Source: Selaginella moellendorffii (taxonomy: Eukaryota; Streptophyta; Lycopodiopsida; Selaginellales; Selaginellaceae). Taken from it: DNA of 64,000 nucleotides. Positions within the stretch are counted from its first letter, which is position 1. Each line of letters opens with the position of its first letter. The notes under the pieces are model-generated. The model made no database searches. It had not been told where the DNA came from and saw nothing but the letters and a program-made list of their open reading frames with translations. This document shows, piece by piece, positions 13,467-23,958 of the stretch. The stretch is from assembly GCF_000143415.4 (NCBI RefSeq), contig NW_003314271.1, forward strand, positions 1,038,882 through 1,102,881. The letters are read 5' to 3'. The translations under genes were made by a program, and so were the position numbers.

Positions 13467-14392
13467 TGTAAGCAACTAAATTTTCCATTCCACTTTAATC
13501 ACTTAACCACACCTTTGACCACTTGGAGGAGTCCCACTCACAACCTCCATAAGACCTATTCCGGACTTTGAGCTTGCAATCCTCGAGAATGGCATCTATG
13601 CCACTTAACCTTTGCACTTGGTCCAAGTGCTCCACGTGTCCGATCCTATGGTCGACACCCTAAGGTATCACCAATATATCAGCCTATTCGTTAAGGCCAT
13701 GCCCATTCACTTTAGTCACACCGGTGGCCTAACACCACTTGCCTCACAGTCCCATCTCTCAAAGACTGGGCCATCTGTCCATGAGTGATCATCCCAAACC
13801 CACTCCTTAGCATCTTTAAGATGCCCGCAGACATGAGGAACAACTTTCCCCAATATCCCTTTTATAGTCCCCACTAAGTCTCTTTTCTGTCCATGGCTGT
13901 GTTTGCCAACACTACCACTTAAACAAAGCCTACAGGCCCAACCACTAAGTTCTAACTTCCTCACCACATGATTGTATCCTTGGTCACTCCACTAAAGGAC
14001 TACTCCTCTTCCTTTCTAGAGTCTAAGACTTTGGGACAACATTTCGAAACACTGTGGCTCTACGCAAGCCTCATAAATACTCTCCCCACCTTTCGCCTTT
14101 GGGTGCTTTAGCTATGGGCTTAGAGTGAGGTTTTGTTGAGCCATGCTAAGTATCTAAACAGGTAGTGCCACCCATGCTTGGACTGAGAGCATCGACCATT
14201 TGATTTTCCGGGGAATTAAAGCCGGCTCTTGAACACTTCACCAAATTACCTTGCTTGTCAATCCATATTCACTCTAGCCTTGGGACTTTCTAGTGGTTAT
14301 CTCATCACCCAACAGCTGGGTATGGCCTTCTTGGGCCAAACTGGCTCCACTAGGGTCCAACCCCCACACTCTCCCTACTATACGTTTGGAAC

Positions 14393-14411
14393 CCCCCCCC
14401 CCCCCCCCCCC
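14393..14411. repeat. Poly-C run in LTR C
   Basis: About 19-20 consecutive C at the place where the younger LTRs have CCAAACCCCCCAGGG. It is an expanded homopolymer, probably polymorphic in length or error-prone in assembly. Confidence 0.8.
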
Positions 14412-14461
14412 CGCCCTGAGGGACAATTGCTTTTGGCTTTCAACCAATAGCTCGTATTAGT

Positions 14462-14885
14462 ATTCGGACTCAGACTCAGTCTCGGTTTCAGACTCGGACT
14501 TGGTCTCGGTCTCGGTCTTGGTCTCGGTTTCAATCTCGGTCTCGGTTCCATCTTGGTTCTATCTTGGACTCCATCTCAGACTCCATGTCAAGTCCATCTC
14601 GGACTCCATCTTAGACTCCATCTCGGACTCCATCTTGGGTTTGTCTCGGATCCATCTCGGACTCCATTTTGGGTCCATCTCAGACTCCATCTCATGTCCA
14701 TCTTGGGTCCATCTCGGAGTCCATCTCGAGTCCATCTCGGACTCCATCTCAGGTCCATCTTAAACTCCATCTCAGGTCCATCTCGGACTCTATCTCAGGT
14801 CCATCTCAGACTCCATCTTGGACTCCATCTCAAATTCCATCTTGGACTCTATCTCAGGTCCATCTCGAATCCTTCTCAGACTCCT
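14462..14885 (-). repeat. Minisatellite of LTR C (reverse orientation)
   Basis: About 35 units of a 12-bp motif read as GGACTCCATCTC on the plus strand, with GGTCCATCTC variants, preceded by TCGGTCTCGGTCT hexamer repeats. It is the reverse of the array in element A. Confidence 0.85.
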
Positions 14886-14966
14886 TCCACATGTCATGTG
14901 TTGGTTCTTTTGTGTCCCTTTTTTAGAGACTCACTTATTGCTCACTTCGTGCTTATTCCTCGAGCC

Positions 14967-16837
14967 TGTGAGACACAAAATCCCTAGGCCCCAAAGTAGA
15001 GCTGGAGGGGCGCCACGTGGTAGTGGCCGAAGCGAAAGCCAAACAAGCGTAACACATTTGGACTAAAAGCTCCGCCTTGAAAGGTCGAGAGCGGGAGTGG
15101 AACCCCTAACAAAGTGCTTGAGGAATGAGCACGAAGCGAGCCATAAGCAAGGCTCCAAAAAGGGGACCAAAAAAGGACTAACACATGACACGTGGAAGTG
15201 TCCGAGATGGAGCCGAGATGGAGCCCGAGATGGAGTCCGAGGTGGACCGAGACGGAGTCGGAGATGGAGTCCAAGAAGGACCCCGAGATGGAGTCCAAGG
15301 TGGAGTCCGAGGTGGACCCGAGATGGACCCAAAATGGAGTCCGAGATGGAGTCCGAGATGGACCCGAATGGAGTCCGAGATGGAGTCCGAGATGGAGTCC
15401 GAGAAGGACCCGAGATGGAGTCCGAGATGGAGTCCGAGATGGAGTCCGAGATGGAGTCCGAGATGGAGTCCGAGATGGACTTGAGATGGACCCGAGGTGG
15501 ACCCGAGATGGAGTCCGAGATGGAGTCCGAGAAGGACCCGAGATGGAGTCCGAGAAGGACCCGAGATGGAGTCCAAGGTGGAGTCCGAGATGGAGTCCGA
15601 GATGGACCCGAGATGGAGTTCGAGATGGAGTTCGAGATGGAGTCCGAGATGGACCCGAGATGGAGTCCGAGATGGAGTCCGAGATGGACCCGAGATGGAG
15701 TCCGAAGTCGAGACCGGGACCAAGACCGAGACCGGGACCGAGACCGAGACCGAGATCGGGACCGAGACCGAGACTGAGGCCGTGGCCGAGTTCGAGTCCG
15801 AGTCCGAATCCGAGTCCGAGTCCGAGTCCGAGTCCGAGTCCGAGTCCGAGTCCGAGTTCGAGCCTGAGAGGGTGAAAGCCCAAAGCGTTCGTCTCCCAGA
15901 CCCTGGGGGGTTTGGTGAGCTCCAAAAGTATAGTAGGGGGAGGACTGCAGTGGAGCCAGTTTGGCCAGGAAAGACCAGTTTGGCCCAGGAAGGCCGGACC
16001 CAGTGTTGGGTGATGAGCTGCCCACTGGGAAGTCCAAGACTAAAGTGAACACGGACCAACAAGCGGGGTAGCTTGGTGAAGTGTTCAAGAGCCGGCTCTA
16101 GTTCCCCCGGGAGATCGACTGGCCGATGCTCCTAGTCCAAGTGTGGGTGGCACTACCTACTTGGATACCTGTCGTGGCTCAACGGAACCTCGCTCTAAGC
16201 CCATGGCTAGAGCACCTAAAGGCGGAAGGCGGGGAGAGTACCCAGGTGGCTCGCGTAAGGCCACGGTGTTTCGAAATGTTGTCCCAAAGGCCCAGACTGT
16301 GGAAAGGAAGAGGAGTAGTCTTCTAGGGTAGTGACCAAGGACACAGTCGTGCGGTGAGGAAGTCCTAGAGGACCGTGGGACTTAGTGGTCGGGCCTGTGG
16401 GCCTCGATCCAGTGGTAGTGTCGGCAAATACGGCCAGGGGCAGAAAGGGACTTAGTGGGGACTGACAGAGGGATATTGGGGAAGGCTATTCCCCTTGTCG
16501 GTGGGCATCCTAAGGATGCTAAGGAGTGGATCTGAGATGACCACTCATGGATGGTTTGCTTAGTCTTGGAGAGCCAAGACTGTGATGCAAGTGGTATTGG
16601 ACTACCAGTGTGGCAAAGGTGATTGGGCATGGCCTTAGCGTAATAGTGTCGGTCGTGGGATCGGACACGTGGAGCACTTGGACCAAGTGCAAATGTTGAG
16701 TGGCATGGATGCCATTCTCGGGGCTAGCAAGTCCCGGGTCCTGAATTGGACTTATGGAGGTTGTGATTGAGACTCCTCCAAGTGGTCGGAAGTGTGGTTA
16801 AGTGACTAAAGTAGAATGGAAAAATTAGTCGCTTACA
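14967..16837 (+). repeat. 5' LTR of element A
   Basis: 1,871 bp, starting TGTGAGACAC and ending CGCTTACA. It contains the minisatellite at 15196-15710, GAGACC-type hexamers at about 15705-15775 and GAGTCC hexamers at about 15790-15862. A unique 3' half follows. The start matches 20899 in the same orientation and 29821, 23958 and 30457 in the reverse orientation. Confidence 0.88.
15196..15862 (+). repeat. Minisatellite array in the 5' LTR of A
   Basis: Some 40 units of a 12-bp motif CGAGATGGAGTC, with GAGATGGACC variants, pass into GAGACC and then GAGTCC hexamers. The unit contains no stop codon in any frame, so all six frames stay open for hundreds of codons. Those long frames (repeats of RDGV, ESEM, SPRW, SISD, GLHL) are by-products of the repeat, not genes. 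Confidence 0.9.
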
Positions 16838-16840
16838 ATT

Positions 16841-16852
16841 TGGTATCAGAGC
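16841..16852 (+). promoter_or_regulatory. Primer-binding site of element A
   Basis: TGGTATCAGAGC lies three bases after the end of the 5' LTR. It is complementary to the 3' end (with CCA) of plant initiator tRNA-Met, the usual primer of Ty1/copia and many Ty3/gypsy elements. Confidence 0.9.
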
Positions 16853-19800
16853 TGTTCCTTAGTCCGACTTTTATTGGTGCTCAAGTATATCACCATTGAT
16901 GTTGGCATCGGAAGGTCCTAAGAGTGGGCCTATCCTGGAGGAGTAGCATGTTGAGAGGACATGGCTCTCCACTCAAGTTCATGCGTGAACGTGGGCACAA
17001 CGTGGTGGATAGAAAAGGGCCAATAATGGAACAACTTTGGGATCTTGGGAACAATATAAGGTCTCCTCAGAGAGCTGAGGATGTGATCCAAATGAACGTT
17101 TGACGTAGCAAACGGGCTAACGTAGTTGTGATAAACAACTATAGTTGGGATCACGGGAAAGATGTAGACTCCAAAACAATAAAGGAGTCACAAGATTATC
17201 CTCATATAGTTGAGGTTGGTGCTCATGAATGTGAGACCAGAGGTAATGACCGTGGGAGGTCAAATACAGAAGAGGACTCAAGTCCTTGAAATGGTAGCTG
17301 GGGCTACCTTTAATAAATGCTGGAACAACCTAAGGAGTTGGGGGGTGTACTTAGAGATGAGTTGGTATTCTCATCACATGGACAAGTAGTCTTAAGGGGC
17401 AAAGGTTGCCCCCAGAGAACAAAATCAAGTGTTAGAGTAACACTTGTGAAAATAGTCCTTTTGAGTAGGACAGGAATGCAAGAAGTGTATTCCAATGAGC
17501 TAGTGCCTCACAAGTAGGACCTTACAGGTCTGTGGATTAACCAAGTCCAAAACTGCTAGATGACTCAAGTAGAGTCAAGAGATGGTCCTAAAAAGGACTG
17601 ATGGAAGCATTTGGACTGAGGTGTGTTGTACCCCACGAAGGATGGGGGGGGATCATAGGATCCAAGGATGAAAACAAAGGGTATCTCATCGATGGCAAAA
17701 TGTGCCATGCTAAAGTCGTGGGAAAGGTGTTCCCAAAAAGAAAACAACTTTGACACAAAGTTGTGTGAGACCTCTACGGTGCAGTGCTAACAGATGATTA
17801 GCATGAGAATGAGTGGTATTGGTCTTGGCAAAAACTTAGACACAAAGAAGAAGTGTCATAGAGGTAGGTTCGTGGAGCTGATGGTGTGGAGACACCAAAT
17901 GTGCCAAGGTGTGATATCTTGAGGCTATGTTGGTGGGTTCATGAGAACCCCTTGCCAAAGGAATCCCAATAGAAATGGGAATGGCATAGCCTAAGCTGTA
18001 GAGCATGCAGTTGAGTGTGGTGACCCAGATAATGATGGAAGTGTGGAAGCACCGGCAATGAGTTGTAGGACTTGACAACTACGAGGCAACTAAGCAAGAG
18101 GTGCAAAATAATTGGTTAAACGGGTAGAAGGTAACTACCCAAGCCTCTTAATGGCATAGGGAAGTGGATATACCCTTACGGGGGATAAGTTGCTTATGTT
18201 GCGATATAGTAAGTCAATGTCATAAAAGGAAATACTCATTGTCAAGAAAGCTATCATTGGGACACCCAAACACTCTAGAACACCAGGAGGTGGTGTTTGA
18301 TGTCGCGAGGGCAGTAGATAAGACCCAAGGGACTAAGCCCTAGCGAATGATGGATAGTAAGTGCTATCCAAATGTCCAAGGTGGCGGAGACAAGAGAAGA
18401 CTGTCTACTCGAATTGGACAAAGACAAAAATGGAATTTTGGCAAGGCTAGCAATGGGCATGCAAAGGCCCGTAAGCAACAACGTAATCCCGGTGGGTGGG
18501 ATTATAGGGTGAGCATACCTGGATTGAGGAACCACTCCCTAGGCTATCGGGTAAGTTCATCCCTAAGAATACTTGCTAAGGCATGATAGAAAGTGCAAAG
18601 CTATCCTCCTGGTCTGGAGGAGAATGATCGAAGGAAAGGTGTGAAGCCAAAAGCAAGAAGTAAGGGGATAGAACCGAACCATAGGAATCGAAGGGCATAA
18701 CCAAGGTTGGTTATGCCAGCTGGGAGTGGAGAATCAAGTGGGGGCTCGAGGGTGTTGCCGCTAGCAACCGTGATGCCATAGAGAGTCTAAAATATGGAAT
18801 TGTCCATGTTAGACTATATGGTAATTGGAAAGCTTGCAAAAAGGGAGGCCTTAGCAAGCTAAGGGATAGAGTTCCTTCAAGGTTCTCAAAGATGATTCTA
18901 GGTAGCTTAGTACCTAGAAAGGCCAAGCGTAAATGGTTCAAGGAACGCGTGAAATCAGAGTGGCGCAGCAGAAGCGTGGTCTTGAAGCTTGCCATGAGGC
19001 AAGGCTATCAAGGTTAGGGAAGTAGTTCCCGAGTGTTCAAAGAGAGGGCTTTGAACGAAAGTTGATGATCAAAGGCTTTCACGCTTGTGCAGGAACCATG
19101 TTACAGTGGTCGGAGGACTTGCCAAAGCGAGATTGGCAAGTCAGGGGAACAAATACCCTAGTTGAAGGTGATAACTTCAAAAAGGGTGGGCCATGGGGCC
19201 AAACATGGAGGAGTCCATGGATGATCACAGGCTTGTCAAGTGAGAGGACTTGGCAGTGGGGAGGAACTAGGTTCCTAAGCTGTGATCTATAGCGCGCTTT
19301 GAGTATAAGTTGGTGCACCGGCGTGGGGAGTCACGCCAGGCATCTTGGGTGATGCCATCCGTAGATGCATATACGAAGGTTGGGTTCGAGTCCCGACCCT
19401 CTAGTGCTTGGGTTCAAGTCCCAAATCACTAGGGCGTGGTGATGGTTTGGAATATGAGGACACTCATATTTCGGTGGTCATGGACTCTCAGTGTGGAGAC
19501 TGGTTTGGGCACACCGCCAAGCGAGGGATGCCTCGGAGTCGTGATGCACGGTTAGATTGCTTAGTGTGAAAGCTCGGCATATCTAACTTGAACACTTTGG
19601 TGCAAGTGGCACCAAGGACGTGGTGAGTGAGATGGGGACACCTAATCTCAGTTGCTATGAACCCTTGGCCGTAAGGGCTGGCTTGGGTGCACCGCCAAGT
19701 GTGGGGGATGCCCCCGGGGTTATAGTCAATGATTTGAAGGTCTAGAAGACTAAGTACCTCTTGGCAACTCTGTTAAGGTGCCAAGGTGAGATCACTAGGT

Positions 19801-20886
19801 GATCGTATGGCCAAATAAGGACAAGGTCCTTGGTTGGCTAAGGAATGAAGTTCCTAGTTCAAAATGTTGAAATTGAACTATTTAAGGTGGTGTGGCTTGG
19901 TCATGATGACCAAGTGGGAAGAGCACCTAAGGGAAATAAACTATGTCCGTGCGATGGCATAGTGAGTCCAAGGAAAGTAGTCTCTATAAAAGACCCATGG
20001 GAGGGTCACGAAGTTGGGCCGTGGATAGAGCCCATAATAGAAGATGCTAAAGAGACGTACGAGGGGTGAACATCCTCCGAACTTGGCAAAGAAGAGTCTT
20101 TGCTATGGAACCGAAAGGATACCTCAAAAACGGAGGTAGCGATCCTATGTTGCTGGGTGCAACAATCAAGGATAGGAGCAAAGGACTAGTGGCCAAGTTT
20201 GGGCCATGAAATCTAACAGAAGGGATCCAAATGGCAAAGTTAGCCAAGGAACACTAATGTGTTTGATGCTAACGGCTTGTGGGAAAGGAAGTGGACTTCC
20301 AAGGATGGATTCCTAAGTGCTCCAATTTGGCGAAGTAAAAGCTCACGGTGAGGGAGTGGCAAAGTAGCCAAAAGATAGGGCCATGGACAGCCCTAGCACA
20401 CAATATGATAACTGGAACTCAGTGCCCAAAGGTGGCATGAAATCGAACAGAGGATGATGGTGCCCTCAAGTGGAGAACTTCCTAGGATGAGGAAGTGGAG
20501 TTGCACAATATGTGCAATGCAAGGTGTCGGAGACACCTAGGAAATTGACTTCGAGAAGTCAGAATTAAAAGTTCCAAAGTGCAAGGGTTATAGCACTGGA
20601 AAGTGAGACCACTTGAGAACGAGTAGTGGGATCGAGTTAGAGAAGGTGTCTCTAACAAGTTTAGTGAGAACTAAACCAATAAAAGGAGAGAACCACCACA
20701 AGCGGTCAAATGAGCCTCTAAGTTGGAGAGGCTATACTCCTTAGAGGATGGACAAGGCATGGTGAGCCTTTGGTGTCAAACCATAGACAAATATTGGCTG
20801 GGTGCCAAGGATGGAAATGGTAACACATGCGGGTGTAACTTTATGAAAGGGTTTACCGTTCGATGAGGACATCGAACTTCGTCTAT

Positions 20887-20898
20887 GGGTGGTGGAGT
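20887..20898 (+). promoter_or_regulatory. Polypurine tract of element A
   Basis: GGGTGGTGGAGT directly precedes the TG of the 3' LTR at 20899. It is purine-rich with three T. The same sequence in reverse (ACTCCACCACCC, 23959-23970) adjoins the 3' LTR of element B. Confidence 0.6.
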
Positions 20899-22090
20899 TG
20901 TGAGACACAAAATCCCTAGGCCCCAAAGTAGAGCCGGAGGGGCTCCACGTGGTAGTGGCCGAAGCGAAAGCCAAACGAGCGTAACACATTTGGACTAAAA
21001 GCTCCGCCTTGAAAGGTCGAGAGTGGGAGTGGAACCCCTAACAAAGTGCTTGAGGAATGAGCACGAAGCGAGCCATAAGCGAGGCTCCAAAAAGGGGACC
21101 CAAAAAGGACTAACACATGACATGTGGAAGTGTCCGAGATGGAGCCGAGATGGAGCCGAGATGGAGCCCGAGATGGAGTCCGAGGTGGACCGAGACGGAG
21201 TCCGAGATGGAGTCCGAGATGGAGTCCGAGATGGAGTCCGAGAAGGACCCCGAGATGGAGTCCGAGGTGGAGTCCGAGGTGGACCCGAGATGGACCCGAA
21301 ATGGAGTCCGAGATGGAGTCCAAGATGGAGTCCGAGATGGACCCGAGATGGAGTCCGAGATGGAGTCCGAGATGGAGTCCGAGACGGAGTCCGAGATGGA
21401 GTCCGAGATGGACTTGAGATGGACCCGAGATGGACCCGAGGTGGACCCAAGATGGAGTCCGAGATGGAGTCCGAGAAGGACCCGAGATGGAGTCCGAGCT
21501 GGAGTCCGAGCTGGAGTCCAAGATGGACCCGAGATGGACCCGATATGGAGTCCGAGATGGACCCGAGATGGAGTCCGAAGTTGAGACCGGGACCAAGACC
21601 GAGACCGGGACCGAGACCGAGACCGAGATCGGGACCGAGACTGAGACTAAGGCCGAGGCCGAGTTCGAGTCCGAGTCCGAATCCGAGTCCGAGTCCAAGT
21701 CCGAGTCCGAGTCCGAGTCCGAGTCCGAGTTCGAGCCTGAGAGGGTGAAAGCCCAAAGCGTTCGTCTCCCAGACCCTGGGGGGTTTGGTGAGCTCCAAAA
21801 GTATAGTAGGGGGAGGACTGCAGTGGAGCCAGTTTGGCCAGGAAAGGCCAGTTTGGCCCAGGAAGGCCGGACCCAGTGTTGGGTGATGAGCTGCCCACTG
21901 GGAAGTCCAAGACTAGAGTGAACACGGACCGACAAGCGGGGTAGCTTGGTGAAGTGTTCAAAAGCTGGCTCTAGTTCCCCCGGGAGATCGACTGGCCGAT
22001 GCTCCCAGTCCAAGTGTGGGTGGCACTACCTACTTGGATACCTATCGCGGCTCATCGGAACCTCGCTCTAGACCTATGGCTAGAGCACCT
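20899..22090 (+). repeat. 3' LTR of element A, first part
   Basis: It matches 14967-16217 of the 5' LTR, apart from differences in minisatellite copy number, and runs into the N gap. The remainder resumes at 29822 after element B. Confidence 0.85.
21133..21735 (+). repeat. Minisatellite array in the 3' LTR of A
   Basis: The same 12-bp GAGATGGAGTCC units, then GAGACC and GAGTCC hexamers. Several units differ in number and order from the 5' LTR array (15196-15862), so copy number has changed since insertion. Confidence 0.88.
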
Positions 22091-22330
22091 NNNNNNNNNN
22101 NNNNNNNNNNNNNNNNNNNNNNNNNNNNNNNNNNNNNNNNNNNNNNNNNNNNNNNNNNNNNNNNNNNNNNNNNNNNNNNNNNNNNNNNNNNNNNNNNNNN
22201 NNNNNNNNNNNNNNNNNNNNNNNNNNNNNNNNNNNNNNNNNNNNNNNNNNNNNNNNNNNNNNNNNNNNNNNNNNNNNNNNNNNNNNNNNNNNNNNNNNNN
22301 NNNNNNNNNNNNNNNNNNNNNNNNNNNNNN
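22091..22330. other. Assembly gap (240 N) at the A/B junction
   Basis: From the nesting model it should hold the part of LTR A equivalent to 16218-16378, ending in the duplicated CGTGG, and then the first 10 bases (TGTAAGCGAC) of the reversed B LTR. That is about 171 bp against 240 N drawn. Confidence 0.9.
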
Positions 22331-23958
22331 TAAATTTTCCATTCTACTTTAGTCACTTAACCACACCTCCGACCACTTGGAGGAGTCTCATTCACAACCT
22401 CCATCAGTCCAATTCAGGACTTAGGACTTGCTAGCCCCAAGAATGGCATCCATGCCACTCAACACTTGCACCTGGTCCAAGGGCTCCTCATGTCCGGTCC
22501 CAAGACCGACACCCAAAGGTACCACTGACATCTCGGCCCGTTACGCTAAGGCCATGCCCATTCACCTCTGCTGCACTAGTGGTCCAATACCACTTGCATC
22601 ACAATCCCGTCTCTCCAAGACTGGGCCATGTGTCCACGAGTGGTCATCCTAGATCCACTCCTTAGCATCCTTAGGATGCCCACAGACCTGGGGAATTGCC
22701 TTCCCCAAAGTCCCTTTGTCAGTTCCTACCAAGTCCCTTTCTGCCCCTGGCAATGTTTGCCAACACTGCCACTGGATTGAGGCCCACAGGCCCGACCCCT
22801 AAGTCCCATGGTCCTCTGGGACTTCTTCACCACACGACTGTGTCCTTGGTCACTACCCCAGAGGACTGCTCCTCTTCCTTTCCACAGTCTAGGCCTTTGG
22901 GACAACATTTCGGAACACTGTGGCCTTACGCGAGCCACCTGAGTACTCTCCCCGCCTTTCGCCTTTAGGTGCTCTAGCCATGGGCTTAGAGTGAGGTTCC
23001 ATTGAGCCACGCTTGGTATCCAAGTAGGTAGTGCCACCCACACTTGGACTGGGAGCATCGGCCAGTCGATCTCCCGGGGGAACTAGAGCCGGCTCTTGAA
23101 CACTTCACCAAGCTACCCCGCTTGTCGGTCCGTATTCACTCTAGTCTTGGACTTCCCAGTGGTCAGTTCATCACCCAACACTGGGTCTGGCCTTCCTGGG
23201 CCAAACTGGCTCCACTGCAGTCCTCCCCCCTACTATACTTTTGGAGCTCACCAAACCCCCCAGGGTCTGGGAGACGAACGCTTTGGGCTTTCACCCTCTC
23301 AGACTCGAACTCGGACTTGGACTCGGACTCGGACTCGGACTCGGACTCGGACTCGGGCTCGGGCTCGGTCTCAGCCTTGGCCTCGGCCTCGGTCTCGGTC
23401 CCGGTCTCGCTCTCGACTTCGGACTCCATCTCGGACTCCATCTCGGACTCCATCTCAGACTCCATCTCGGGTCCATCTCGGACTCCATCTCGGGTCCATC
23501 TCGGACTCCATCTCGGACTCCATTTCGGGTCCATCTCGGGTCCACCTAGGACTCCATCTCGGACTCCATTTCGGGTCCATCTCGGACTCCATCTCGGACT
23601 CCATTTCAGGTCCATCTCGGGTCCACCTCGGACTCCAACTCGGGTCCATCTCGGACTCCACTTCGGACTCCAACTCGGGTCCATCTCGGACTCCACTTCG
23701 GACTCCAACTCGAGTCCATCTCGAACACTTCCACATGTCATGTGTTGGTCCTTTTGGGTCCCTTTTTGGAGCCTCGCTTTTTGCTCGCTTCGTGCTCGTT
23801 CCTCGAGCACTTCGTTGGGAGTTCCACTCCCGCTCTTGACTTTTCAAGTCGGAGCTTTTGGTCCAAACGTGTTACGCTCGTTTGGCTCTCGCTTCAGCCA
23901 CCACCACGTGGCACCCTTTCCGGCTCCACTTTGGGGCCTAGGGATTTTGTATCTCACA
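22331..23958 (-). repeat. 3' LTR of element B
   Basis: The reverse complement of the LTR family, from TAAATTTTCC (10 bases inside the true end, cut by the gap) to ATCTCACA at 23958. Minisatellite at about 23285-23725. Confidence 0.85.
23285..23725 (-). repeat. Minisatellite array in the 3' LTR of B
   Basis: Reverse-oriented GGACTCCATCTC units with GGACTC hexamers on the left. Shorter than the arrays of A, and it contains GGACTCCAACTC and GGACTCCACTTC variants not seen in A. Confidence 0.88.

Larger units (their letters stand above)
13467..14966 (-). mobile_element. Solo LTR 'C', 3' part, minus strand
   Basis: The sequence starts TGTAAGCAACTAAATTTTCC, the reverse complement of the end of the intact LTR. 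It continues collinearly with the reverse of LTRs A and B, including the reverse minisatellite, up to GAGCC at 14962-14966. There element A begins; the remaining 5' part of LTR C is at 30312-30457. No primer-binding site adjoins the left end, and no polypurine tract adjoins the right end, so it is a solo LTR. Its flanks are ATTTTT (left) and ATTTT (30458-30462, right), consistent with a 5-bp duplication. It is more diverged than A or B. Confidence 0.75.
16838..20898 (+). mobile_element. Internal region of element A (no coding capacity seen)
   Basis: 4,061 bp between the LTRs, homologous in reverse to 23959-28065 of element B. Frames are all short and interrupted. Around 19370-19440 there are two copies of a GGGTTC(G/A)AGTCCC-like sequence, resembling an RNA polymerase III B box or tRNA T-arm; this may be chance. 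The region ends in GGGTGGTGGAGT, the presumed polypurine tract. Confidence 0.75.

Noticed and set aside
14462-15862. CRISPR-like regular repeats
   Set aside because: The units are adjacent 12-mers and hexamers without spacers, inside an LTR of a plant genome.
14984-16088. Open frames of 183-341 codons on both strands in the 5' LTR of A, and similar ones of 150-374 codons at 20916-22013, 23044-23985 and 28789-29913
   Set aside because: They arise because the 12-bp repeat has no stop in any frame; products are pure low-complexity repeats on both strands at once, with no splice or start context.
22042-22356. Frames of about 100 codons across the N gap
   Set aside because: They consist almost wholly of unknown bases.
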